The notes under the pieces are model-generated. The model was given only the letters and a program-made list of their open reading frames with translations. It made no database searches and was not told where the DNA came from. The position numbers were made by a program, and so were the translations under genes. This document shows, in pieces, positions 33,170 to 44,800 of a DNA stretch of 64,000 nucleotides. The stretch comes from Ulva prolifera (Eukaryota; Chlorophyta; Ulvophyceae; Ulvales; Ulvaceae): positions 5,690,522-5,754,521 of the forward strand of contig CM041202.1 of assembly GCA_023078555.1 (NCBI GenBank), in the 5' to 3' direction. Numbering within the stretch: position 1 is the first letter of the stretch; every line of letters starts with the position of its first letter.

Positions 33170-35321
33170 CGGACGAGCTCGAGCTTCAGGCACCTGCCAG
33201 AGGCCGTTCAACCTGCTCACAAGTGGATTGAATTTGTTCTGCGAGCCGCGGGTAAGGTGTACTCAACCGTGAACTTGAGGCTCGCGAGCATGCTGGATTC
33301 TGTAGGTTCACGTCACCGTATCTGGCTAGACAGGTGCCTGAATTGCGTCGCCGCTAACGGAACTTCCACATCCGGCATCCCTGGTGCAAGCCTGCTGTTG
33401 CGCATGCGATGCTGCCCAGTCTGAAGCGCTGATGACGATCCCTATTATGCTGAGGCATTATCATTTCATCAGCTGGCGCGGGACTCGTTGTGGTAATCCC
33501 CATGAACTGATGTTTGATGCACACCCGTTGGAATGGGACCAAGTGGCCGCGGTAGTAGTACATTGTGAAAGAACGCTGGAGTTGAAACAAATCGACAGTT
33601 CAAGGACACATGAGTGCAATCTGGCTTAGATGAGGCAATTCACAACAGCACCTGAGCAAGCCGCGAGGAGGCCCACACGCAGCTGCCGCCTGATCAGTTG
33701 CCCTGGTCGTACGCATATATTGTACTTGTGATTTCGGCCTAGACTGGTGTCGCCAGAACACCATTTTGACCAGTCCAGGGCCTGCATGTCGTGTGCAATA
33801 CCTCCATACGAGCTTGCAGCGCTGAGCCAACACCAGGCAGGCTCCAAGCGGCAAATTCAGCTCTCTGTGATCTGCTAAGGAATCGCGTCGTGGCCAGTAC
33901 GAATATGCATAGGCCTAGCGAGTCGCCCGAGCGATGATGACGAGCTGTTGGTAGGCACGGCAAGTAGGGACAATGCTGCACATATCCCAGACTCAGCCTG
34001 ATCTCGGATGAGACCTGTGTCAAGAATAGGCTGTTTTCTCAAGTGCTCGTAGCAAAGACGCGCCATGTTCAGCGAAGAGACTGTTTTTCAGACCAGGTGC
34101 TCCCTGTAGAACCGAGCGCCTACACGTACACGAGACTCAGTAGATGATCCCGCATGCCTTACATCACGGCTTTGACATGGCCCTGCCTGTATCTCTAGAG
34201 ATACACGTGTGGTTCTCAGCAGCTATGTCCTGCAGCATGCTTCTTGAGGCGTAGGGCACCCGCCGAGATCGTGCTGCACGTACGAATGCACGAACGTGTC
34301 GCTGAGCAAGCACTGCCGCCTTGTGGCTCGTCTATCTAAGAAACTGAGGCGCTCAAGAAACGCTGTTATTGACGTAGGAACATGCAACATGCTTAGTGAG
34401 CATGTGGTGTCACCCCGCTCAGGAATGAGATACTATGCACCGATACAGATCGACCGCGCAAGGCCTTGGACACAGGCCCCCATGATTACCTGATTGCAAG
34501 CCCGTGTATGAGTCTGCCATGGTGACTGCACCGCGCACGCCTTTTGTGTGTGGTGTCGTGTCGGTGAAATAGCACAGGCAAGGTCAGCCCTAAGCGGGCG
34601 ACCAGCTCCAAGCAGATGTGCCCGATTTGAAACAAACGATTGCAATACACACCGCCAAGTCGGCAATGAAGCCAGTACAACTTGCAAGAAAAATTTCGCT
34701 GACAACAGCTGCGACTGTAATGGCAAGTGGTGCCTGCATTGTGGCTCCGACAGCAACGTCAATTGGTACGGCAGTCCCCAACACTTGAGCCCCCATATCA
34801 ATCTGTAGCGTGCTTCGCACTATGTTCAGGCAACGTTCTCTATTACATGCAGTATCCGCGACGTCGTTCCTGCATGTCGTCGCGGTTGTGCTCTTCCGCG
34901 GCTTCGGTGGAGACAGCTTTGACGTGCCGGTCCCAGTCGGGCTGCTGCAGCCTCCAAGGAGAATTCCCAGATGGCTGCGTGCACCATTCAACTTTTTTGG
35001 TGCTTTTTTACTCCTGCATGTCTGGGAACATGCATACCATACACCGTCCATCAGGTGTTCGGCCAGAGCTGTTGCAAACCTGCCCAGACCAGCAGCGGCA
35101 TATCACCTGCCTATTGACTGACATGGACCTGAATTTCATTGACAGCCTGCAGGTGCCTGTCGTATATTCCTCCCGTGGGCTGCTCCTCCAAGCTGGCGTG
35201 CCCTGAAGTACTGGAGAAAGTGTCTGCCTATCCTGTTCAGGTGGCCCTCGTGCGCTCTCACATGCACCACCTGTTTCAAGCCAAAAGGAACCTAGCATCA
35301 GACAGTAAGACCTGGATGCAG
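33170..35321. other. No gene resolved; should hold the 5' end of the ABC1 gene
   Basis: One or more upstream exons of the ABC1-family gene should lie here, because the first recovered exon starts in mid-codon. A plus frame at 34822-35121 begins MFRQRSLLHA and is a candidate targeting-peptide exon. A minus frame (34590-35051) has hydrophobic stretches. Neither can be confirmed. Confidence 0.35.
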
Positions 35322-38300
35322 GTATTTTCTGGTCCACCGAAAGGCTTTAGTCCTGACCAAGCATGCCACGCCAGAAAACCAGGGCGTTGTCGAGGAAGCG
35401 ATCCATGACATCTGGGCTGAACAGCACCAGCGCGGTGCCCAAGAAATAACTGCCATGCTGCGAGATCTCAAGGGATTCTACCTCAAACTGGGTCAGATAC
35501 TGGGCTCCAAAGCTGATGTCCTGCCTCAGGTGTACACAGACGCACTGTCACAGCTGTTTGACTGCATGCCCGCAGCGTCAAACAGGCATATCCGCCACAC
35601 TGTGCGGTCGGAGCTTGGGGCGCCAGTGGATCAGGTGACGCCCCTCTCGCTTTGTGTGAACACTGCATTCAACCCGATTTGTGTCGAGGGCTCTGCAGAA
35701 CCTCAAGCGGGTGGACGCAGCTGCACCACAGGCAGTAGCGACATAGAAACAAATGAATTGGCCTATTGTAGTGGATGTGGCATCCTCTCATGAGCCATGA
35801 GTCTGTGCACGATAGACAGTCGGGTGAAATTGCAGCGGGACTTCCCGCTACAAGTCCCGGGACATGTGGCAACACCACGGATTATGTGCTGCATTCTGGC
35901 ACGGTCATGCATTCACTGTATTGCAATAAGATTGAGATCAGACCTGGTCATGAGCACAGACAGTGCAAATGGAAGACAAGTTCGCCATGTCAGGTGCTGA
36001 CACTGCAGCTGTACATGTGCTTTCTTTGTATTGGTGCGAAAGGGGTGTGGACTTGCAAACATCCGTGGTCCGGACCACTGAGCAGCTCGGTGCTGCGTTG
36101 TGGGCCTGGGCCAGCAGGATGCATTGCTGCCTTGGGGTGTGCCTGCAAATTGTGACCGATGGGACTTCTGCATTGTCACGCCTGCATGCACTTACAAAGG
36201 ACAGAGGCCGGGCATGCTACCGGTTCTCGGAATCCATTCTCAATCCCGTTCGTGCATTCATGGCAGTAGGCCGGGCACGAGCTCACACCACAGCCCGGCC
36301 GGCAATACCTGCCATAGATTGAGGCCCCACACGGAGCACATGAGCATTCCCTTTTTGCACAAAGCCACACTCAACTGGCGCAAAGCATTCGACACAAACA
36401 CACCATGGTCCACCTCACCACACCGAGCCACAACCTCAGCCAGCCGATTCAGATGTGCCATCGCAGGCCGCCCCAGCCAACCATGCGTCTCATGCAACAA
36501 TGGCACAAAATCACATGTATCGGGGCCGTGTGCACGATATGCACTGCGTTTCTGCACGTCTCGCCTGCATGTAGTTACAAAGAATAGAGGCCGGGCATCG
36601 AGCCTTTGCCAGGAATTCACACGCAAATCCACTCACGCAGTCATGGCACTAGGCCGCGCACGAGCGCGCACCATCGCCCTGACGGTAATTCCAGCCGTCT
36701 CGCCTGCATGCATGCATTATTACATGGCCATAGTCTGTGGCCTGCATTGCCTCATATCTCTTTTCTCTTGCTCAACCGCCTTGACCCTCCAGGTGGCCGC
36801 GGCTATACTACGAATGCTGCATGGACGTGGCCGGAGCTCCTAAGAGCACCACTGCGATATCACCTGCCTTACATGTCATGTTTTGTGTTAATTGGCGATT
36901 AGTCATCAATCTCCGCCAGCGCTGTCCTGATGCGGAAGCGCTGCAGCTCCACCTGATGCCGTGCCCGGTCCTTCCATTCGATGTATACGCAGCGACACCG
37001 TCTTCACAGGCGGCGCCAACAAAGCCACATTTGCATACCATCCCTGCGTCTCTGCCACAGCACGCTCTGCCGCGGCGGGTGGGGGTCGCTGTGGGGGATT
37101 ACCTCAGCCCCCCCCCCCCGCCCCAGCCACCGGTGCGGCTGCTCACCCAGCGGCGGCGCATGCAGCTGTTCCCGGAGTTTGCCACGGAGCCCCTCGCAAG
37201 CGCGACGGTCGCGCAGGTGCACGCCGCGTGCGCCGCGGGCGGCGCCGCGGTTGCCGTCAAGGTGCAGCACCGCGGCGCGCGCCGCATGATGCTCGCCGAC
37301 CTGCTGCAGCTGCGCCTGCTCACCGCCGCGCTGCGCGCGCTGCGCGTCGACCTCGGCTTTGACGTCGACAGCATCATTCGGGAGTACTGTGTTCAGGTGT
37401 GTTGTGCACGCGCCCCGCACCCGTACCGCAGTTATGCGCCCGCTTGGCTGCCAACCTAAAGCTACCGACCATGATGGATGTGCTCATCTTTCACAAATTT
37501 CAGTTGTGGTGTAAACTATCTGGCTCCCTAATCTGGTTGATACGTCGAGTGTAGCAGGTGTGTGTATATGAGGTAGAAATCTGTCGCGAATACTGTGCAA
37601 TGCATTCTGGCCGCACCCCACAAGCGCCCCCACCCCACGTGCCCCTTCGCGGGTGCCTGCCTGTTCTCCGACATGCGATCGGCCACGAGTGCTGCAGCCA
37701 GGCGTGCACCTCATACACCTTCTGCGCGTGCATGCCTGTTGGCCGCTGTGCGGCCACGTGCGCAAGTGCAGAGCTGCTTGGGCATCGATCGTCATCTGCG
37801 CTCTGAGTCGTGAATTCGTCCCACGAGTCGGAGTGTTTGGTGCTGAGCGGGACTCTGAGGAGCCTTCACGCGTGACAAGCCTGAACGCGGCAGAGAACGG
37901 CTGCTGTACAGCAACGCAAAGCAAGTCTCGGTTGACTAGCTATACTCAGAGTGGCTCGGGCTGGCACACTGTGCTCAACCTTGCGTCCGCGGATCAACAG
38001 ACCGCCCGCCAGGGGTGCCCTCGGCAGTGTCCACTGACGACCCCGTTGGCACGCATGCAGCATCACAGCCCCGCGGCGCTAGACACGACGCTGGTGTCCT
38101 ACCCAGACTAGCGACAATGCCGGACGTGCACCGCGGCGGCCCCCCGCACCCCACGCCTGTCCGTCACTGACCAAACTGAACCTGCTTGCAGGTGCCGCTG
38201 GAGTTTGACTTCTGCCGGGAGGCGTGGGCTGCGGAGCACGTAGCGCGTAGCATGGCCGCCGCGGCCGCCGTCGACCGCGACCTCCGCGACGTCGTCATCC

Positions 38301-39068
38301 CCGCGCCCCTCCGCCACCTCAGCTCCCGCCGCGTCCTGACCGCCGAGTTCCTGCGCGGCGTGCCGCTCGCGGCCGCAGCCGCGCTGCCGGAGCGCACGCG
38401 CCGCCGCCTCGCGCGCCTCCTGCTCAAGGCGTACGGCCACATGATCCTGCGGGACGGAGTCTTCCACAGCGACCCCCACCCCGGCAACCTCATGGCGCTG
38501 TCGCCGGGGGGCGCCCGAGTGCAGGTGTGTGGCTCGGGCGCGCTGAGCGGGCTGTGCTGTTCGGAGCGCCCCGTGTTTCCGATCATTCCCGGCGTACTGA
38601 GCGTGCTGTGCGATTTGCATGCTGTGTGATATACGTCGGGCGTGAACACCCCGCGCTGGAGGACGCCCCGACAAGCGCACGCGCTCCGGCACACCACACG
38701 CGCCCCATCCCATGCCGGAGGACGTCCCCGCCGCCTTTGGGGCCATTGTCGTGCTGCCCAACGATGCCCTCATACCCGTGCATAGGCATTCAAACGGATC
38801 CCGCTCGTGCAGATAGGGCTGCTCGACTTTGGACAGGTGAAGGAGCTGCCCCGGGCCGCGCGGGCGCTGTACGCGGCGCTGGTGGTCGCGATGGCGCAGG
38901 GCGACGAGCCGGAGATCCGCGCATGCATGCGCGCCGCCGGCCTCGTGGTTGAGAACTGTAGCCCGCGCTTCGAGGCGATCGCCGGCCTCATTATGTTTGA
39001 CACACGCATGGACTTCCCGGAGGCCCGCATGTCGCCGGCGGACGCGGCCGCACACGAATTCCGGTGCG

Positions 39069-39100
<32 letters not shown>

Positions 39101-40217
39101 CATGGCGTGTTCATCCCCCCAACCTCGCCTCTGCTCCAGCCACGCTGCGACGCCACAGCTGAAGCGCTTGGCCTGATAAATCCGAATAAATGGGATGGAT
39201 GTGTGCCCAGTGGCCAGCCATGCATGCAGCACTCGTGGACATCTGCAGACACAGAGGTCCGGGTGGTGATGGACACTGGGCCAGCGTCTGGTCTGCGCGG
39301 TGGAATGCTTTATTCCGGCAGATATCTAGCTCCCACGAATACCTCTGTATCAGTATCTCGCCATCGCATGATGGGGCTCGATCGCAACACAAGCCATGCC
39401 GGGGTCTCCACTCGGATGCCGCACCCATGCTGGGCCACACACCTAGCCTCGCGCTCTCCCTGCTGCACAGTACCTTGCGCTGCGCGAGGCTCTTGCTGCC
39501 GGGAAGTTCCGAGACAGTTCTCGGGCCTGTTCTCAGCTTCTTCAGAGCGTGCTGACGAGTGTGACCCGCGCACCTGCTGGTCTCACGCCCTTCAAGACAC
39601 CCACATGCATGCCGGCTGTCTGCAACGTCATGCCTCCATGCTTCCATCACAGTAGTGGCGAAAGTCTCCTCCATCCAGCGGGCTTTCTGCGCAACAGTGG
39701 TACGTGGCGCTGCCAAGCCTTAACACCTCCTACTTCTTCCTCAGGCTCGCATGCATGCATGCTTGGTTGGTTGTATGGGTGCACCCATACAACCACAGCG
39801 TGCAGCGCGCCGCGCCGACAGTTCTCTGGCTGGCCCTGCCATGCTGACAGCGCATGAAGACACCCGCCAGGGTGTGGCTAGGGGCTGAAGCACTCGCAGG
39901 CATGCAGGAGATTAGTTTTTTCTCCGCCAGCTTCTGTGGTGGCCTGAGCGGAAGGATGAGCGGGTGTGGGTGATGCATGCAGGACCACGAAGGTGAAGCA
40001 CCTCCCGTCCGAGCTCTTCATGATCATGCGCGTCATGACCATCCTGCGCGGCGTGCTGGCCGTGCTGCGAGTCGAGATGGCCGCCAGCACGATGTGGCTG
40101 CGCCTCGCGCAGCAGGCGCTCGAGGAGCTTGGCGACGCGGCGCCCAGCACACCCAGCGCGCAGCCTCGCGCCGCGGCAGCGCCGCAGTCTCCCCGCAAGC
40201 CGGCGCAACACTCGTGA
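35322..40217 (+). CDS. ABC1/ADCK/UbiB-family atypical kinase (5' end missing)
   Basis: Recovered exons: 35322-35634, 37166-37396, 38192-38524, 38813-39063, 39983-40217 (TGA). Introns are phase 0, 0, 0 and 2. At least 453 residues. Motifs in order: KGFYLKLGQ (the KxGQ signature), ELGAPVDQ joined across the intron to LFPEFATEPLASATVAQVH (Ala-rich loop), VAVKVQ (lysine), E.DF..EA, FHSDPHPGN (catalytic loop), LLDFGQ (metal-binding Asp), then a C-terminal LP.ELF helix region. These are diagnostic of the ABC1 family, whose members support ubiquinone or plastoquinone metabolism in mitochondria or plastids. N-terminal targeting sequence is not identified, so the compartment is open. The second intron (35635-37165 in this model) carries nested LINE fragments and the last one a 30-C tract. 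A splice-like GTGAGT overlaps the stop at 40213, but no in-frame continuation fits. Confidence 0.9.
36191..36557 (-). mobile_element. LINE 3' remnant inside the ABC1-gene intron
   Basis: Minus-strand coding fragment 36258-36560 is homologous to the 8440-8840 remnant (RDVQKR, HETHG, HGVFV.NALR and VALCK conserved) and runs into the family-2 3' end (36180-36250, TTTGTAAG on the minus strand). CGCCTGCATG-type words on both sides (about 36179 and 36702) suggest its target duplication. It lies antisense in the intron of the ABC1-family gene. Confidence 0.65.
36572..36696 (-). mobile_element. Family-2 retroposon, 125 bp, with 14-bp TSD, nested
   Basis: GTCTCGCCTGCATG at 36558-36571 recurs at 36697-36710. 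The insert is the family-2 3' part ending TTTGTAACTA on the minus strand. It inserted at the 5' edge of the 36191-36557 remnant, so two events are stacked here. Confidence 0.8.
39072..39101. repeat. Poly-C tract, 30 C, next to a splice donor
   Basis: Begins 8 bases after the 5' splice site of the last ABC1-gene intron (donor at 39064). Frames reading through it give a poly-proline run, which I reject as coding. Confidence 0.9.
39769..39794. repeat. Perfect 26-bp palindrome
   Basis: GGTTGTATGGGTG followed directly by its reverse complement, inside the last intron of the ABC1-family gene. Confidence 0.95.
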
Positions 40218-41498
40218 GTCATGACAAAAGGTGTCCCAGCTTAGGAGATGGGGGAGGTGGGGCGGTCGGGGTTCGGGGCCTGGTAAGCGAAGGCAGGCGC
40301 CCGCCGGGGCTGCCTCACACATGGAACAGACACAACAATGTATGATGGTAGTATACGGTGGGACGGCGAGAGGATGCGCCGGTTTTTCTTTGCGCATGTG
40401 CAGCCAACGCAGACTTCGCCGTGAACCTGGGTGGCACACAGGTGCAGCAGGTGCCTGTTTTTGACCCGTATGATATGGGTATGGAATCCTATACTATGGA
40501 TCCGCCAGATCCCAGCATGGAGAGCAAAGAGGCGCAGTGCAGCAGCTGTGTTAGCTGTGAAGGGTTGGCCCAGGTGGAGTGTGCTGCGGTCGGGGACCCC
40601 CTCGATGTGTCCAGCTGCGCAGAGGCCTCGAGCCGTGTGAGGTCTGAGGGCCGCGTTGTGTGCATGGTAAATTGCGCGACATGTGGCTGCGGTGAGGCAG
40701 TACCCTGCAGACACAAGGGAACATTGATTTGGTGGTGCTACTGGTAGATGGTGCTACTGGTAGATGAGACCGCGGCGCGCGGCATGCCGCGTGTGGCCAC
40801 AGTTCCTGCCTTCAGGACGGCTGTGCCTATAGCGCGGGGCCATGCCGACAGTGTTGGCAGTCAGATTGGTCATGACCGCTGTGACGTGCGATTGACATCC
40901 TCTGGCCACGGAGAATGTATCAGCCAGTTGTGATTGGACCTGTACAACCCCTTGGAAGGAGCTCTGGGCTGCCTGAATGGATGCTAGAAACAACAAGGAC
41001 ACTGGCGTGTCCATGCCTGTTGCTGATCGAGGTGTTGCATCGATATGAGGGGAAAAGCCCACAGCGGCCTGCCTTACCTGAATGTACATTTTCACATGTG
41101 GAGCGACGTGCTATGGCAGTGGAGTACGGCATGGTCGTTGGGCATACAGGGGCACAGGAGGGGCCGAGCTGTTTCGTGTACATGCACTACCACCTGCACC
41201 ATGAAAGCACATGTGCAGCAGACCCAAGCCCGAAATGTGTGTTGGTGCGGAATCCTGTGTGTGGGTGCGGCAAGCCCGAAGTGTGTGTGGGCACTGCTCA
41301 TGCGGCATCTATGATGGGCCAAGAGCCGCGAGGGTGAAGCAGTGCATGACAGCATGCTAGCGTTGGCGACACACTGTAAGCTTGTTACAGCCAATCCCCC
41401 CTGCGTATGTACAAACGTTTGCCGATGCGGCCCGGCGCGCGAGGGGGGACACCCCCCCACACCAGCCGCTAGGAACAGTAGGATGTTGGACATGGGGT
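40218..41498. other. No gene recognised downstream of the ABC1-family gene
   Basis: A plus frame at 40358-40747 is Cys-rich near its end and sits after a GCAG, but its phase does not fit the preceding exon. The rest holds short frames and CGAARTGTGTG-type duplicated words near 41240-41290. Confidence 0.4.
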
Positions 41499-41534
41499 CA
41501 CAGATGGTTGGATCTATAATTCCAACCATCTGTG
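41499..41534. repeat. 14-bp perfect hairpin
   Basis: CACAGATGGTTGGA (41499-41512), an 8-base AT-rich loop and the exact reverse complement (41521-41534). It lies about 350 bp beyond the 3' end of the minus-strand BTB-LRR gene. Confidence 0.85.
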
Positions 41535-41881
41535 GTCCACAGACGGTGTTGGATCTATCAAAGCATAGAGTGTGGCAAGACGTGCACACACACACGCATC
41601 AGAGCACTGCCATTCTAGCACGCCGCACTCACCTCACAACACATTCACATGCACCAACAGCTGTCCATCATTAGTTACCTAAACTCACCTCTGTGCCCAG
41701 CGACTTGCTGTTTTCTCGAGCACACTCACAGGCAATAGCTGACATGCCTCAGCTGCTGGCAGGAAAAAATAATAGAACCAAATAAAGCCAAATGTTCATT
41801 CAAATTTAAGTTCGCCAATGACGTTCCCCCCGGCCCAGCCCTGAGGCCACAGGGCGCAACGCACGCACAGCACGCGGGGGC

Positions 41882-44800
41882 TCAGCGCAGCAGCTTGTGC
41901 GCGACACTCTCCATCGCGGGGCACTCGAGGTGCACCCTGACAGTCTCGAGCGTCGGCCGCGCCGCGAGCGCCGCCGCGACCCGCGACTCTGCCTGCGCCA
42001 CCAGCGCCTTCCACCGCTCCTCCACCGCCACGCACTTTTCCCGTAGCCGCGCGAGCTTCGCGGAGTTGCCGCGCCGCGCGCTGTGGGTGCGCCCCGACAC
42101 CTCCACCTCCCTCGGAACCCCGAGGAACCCCCCGTCGACGACGGTGACCATCATGTCCAGCTGCACGAGTGACGCGAGCCGGGGGAGCTGCTCGAGCTCC
42201 TCCAGCAGCCGCGTTACGTAGCCCTCGTAGCCGTGCAGCGTGACGTGCGTCAGCGGCGCGACGGCGCGCAGCGCGCCCAGGAACCCGCCGACCCACGGCC
42301 ACTTCTCGATCCCCGTCACCTCGACGCGCTCGAGGCGGTCCAGGCCGCGGAGGCAGTTCACCGCCCGGTCCATGCTGCCGCCCTCGCGCACGTACAGCTT
42401 GAGAACCCTGACGGAGTCCATCCCTGGGACACGCTGCGGCTCCTCGTCTTCTGAGCCGCCGTCGGCGGACGCGTGCATCGCGGCGGACACGATGTGCATG
42501 CCCGGCTCGACGTCGCGGCACGCCGGCTTCGGCACGCGCTCGCACAGGGTTTCGTATCCTGACGGGTCCCAACAGTGGCAGCCGTACTGGTGGCTCGCGA
42601 GGCACGTGCCGGTCAGGCGGCGGTAGCCCTCAAGCGCCCCGACGGCGCGGATCGCGCGCAGCGGGCTCGCCGCGTCGGGCGCACCCTCGTCGCCGTGAAA
42701 CTCCTGCACGCTCAGGGGGCTCGGCAGCACGAGGCGGTCGATGCGCGAGAGCCCCTCGTCCACGACGAGGGCCCGCGCCGACGCCTCCGGCTGCGGCGAG
42801 CCGTCCGAACGCAGGAATTCCAGCGCCGTCAGCGCCGGTAGCTCACGCAGGCAGTGCGGCTCGATGAGCGCCGCACGGCTGCAGGTCAGCCGCTGGAGCG
42901 CTGTCAGCTGGGAGAGGGACGTGAAGAGCGCCGCGCGCTGCACGTGGGCGCCGTCGCGCAGCAGGAACCCTAGGCTCTCCAGGGTGGAGCACGACGAGAT
43001 CGAGTCCGCGAGGGTATGGAGCTCCTGCGACGCCGCGGCACTCGTCAGGGTTGCGAGGCTCACGTCGAGGTGCAGCGTGCGCAGCACGGCCGCAGCACGA
43101 AGCGTGGCGGCCAGCGAATTCAGCGTCGCGGCCTCCACTGCAACGGTGTGCGTGCTCGGCGACCCCCCCGCCGGCACGAGCGCGGCCGGGTGGCCGGGGC
43201 GGAGGAAGAACGGACAGTCAGAGATCGCGATGCGGAGGCGTGTGAGCTGGCTCATCGGCAGCGCGGCCGCCATCGCGGGGTCCTGGCTGTGGATGTGGAG
43301 GTTGAGGCTGCGGAGCAGCGCGAGTTTCGGGTGGAGTTTCGGGCGCCGCGGCGGCCGCACGCGGTTGAGCTGCTGCCGCAGCCATCGCACCGCGGGGGGC
43401 ATGTCGAGGCCGTAGAGACACGTGTTTTGCCAGACATGCGCGCTCATGGGCAGGTTGCGGCAGTCGCAGAGGTCCAGGCTCTGCAGGTGCCGGGACGGCA
43501 TCCGGTGCAGGAACGCGAGCAGGGCCGGGTGCTCCACCGTCGCAAACCCGCCGCACACCGTCAGGTGCTGGAGGTGGGGGAGGTGCGGGGCCAGCGCAGC
43601 CTGCGCGTTGCGGTCGAATAGGGTTGCCGCGGGGATGCGGAGCGCCGTGATCGGCGGGCATGCGTGCAGAGACGGCTGTAGGGTACGGAAGATCGTGAGC
43701 AGCGGGACGGGGTACGGCGCGGAGACGGGGTTGAGCTGGCTGAGGCGCGCGAGGTCCAGGGTTCCGGCGGCGAGCGCGACGGAGAGGGCCGCGGTGCGGA
43801 GGGGAGCCGGGGACGAGAGGGCCTCGTAGAGGTGCAGGTGGGTGGCGATGGCCTCGAGCACCGGGGTGGACAGGGTTGTGAGGGGGGTGGTGGAGAAGAC
43901 AACGGAGAGGTGGGGGCCTGGGGCTAGGGTGAGATCCGGGGGGAGTCGGGGGAAGACGAGGGAGGCTTGGGCGGCGTCGGCGGCGGCGAGGAACGGCGGG
44001 AGGTCGATGCCGGGGGGGCGGATGGGGGCGGAGATGGCACCGGAGGCGGCGATGTCGGCGCGTAGCGCGGCGCGGATGGCGTGTGCGATGCGGCGGGCGT
44101 TGGCCGCGATAGTCGGGTCGTCCTGGAGGAACACCGCCACCTGCATGCTGACTCACATCTTGGCGTGTGACGATGTTTTTTGTATAATTACACAGCCAAA
44201 TCCACTTGGACGTTGACAGCTCCGCCAGAGTGACCGAAAGAGGCATCCAAGCTACATGCCGTCTAGACGGCTCCAGTAGCTACTGCAATGTATGGCTTGC
44301 GCAATTGTAACATATAAAGCATGCAGAAGGGCTGACAGACTGCGCGCAACGCGGGCCTCCACTGCCGAGAGAGCTTACACTAGCTGCTAGCAGACGGGGT
44401 ATCGCGGGCTGTGCAGCATGAAGATGTAGCGGGCCCAGGGGGGGGAGTAGAGGGGGGGGGGGGAGGGCATGAATGTTGCAGGGGTGGTGTGCAAATCGAA
44501 TAGAATTTGTGGTCAAGAGGCAGGATTGGCTGTTACTGTAAGCTGTAAGCTGGTAACAGTAAGCTGCGGTGGTAAGCTGTGGCAGGTGTGCATTACATTG
44601 CGCTCCGAATCCGAGTGTCAGAGCGATAATAATAATTTTATAATGCATGAAATGGAAGCTTCTCCCCACTACGTCTGATCCATACGATACTCGCGCGCGA
44701 TGGACACGTGGCGCCCTAGTGCACGAACACATCACAGCTTCAGCTAGCATTGAGAAGGCTAGACAACATGCGCGCACAAGTCACGTCGGCGGCCATTTGC

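Noticed and set aside
38108-39232. 374-codon minus frame across 38.1-39.2 kb
   Set aside because: Lies opposite ABC1 exons with DPHPGN and LLDFGQ, and includes a glycine run from the poly-C tract.
39064-39655. Continuation of the ABC1-gene frame through a poly-proline run
   Set aside because: The poly-C tract is intronic in the model; a donor at 39064 joins in phase to 39983, restoring the family's C-terminal region.
40358-40747. Extra last exon of the ABC1-family gene after a GTGAGT at 40213
   Set aside because: The phase does not fit the open frame, and the TGA at 40215 gives a complete C-terminus.
42741-43621. Plus-strand frames of 224 and 201 codons in the 42-44 kb block
   Set aside because: Antisense shadows of BTB-LRR copy 1, whose minus frame is open for 752 codons and conserved in copy 2.
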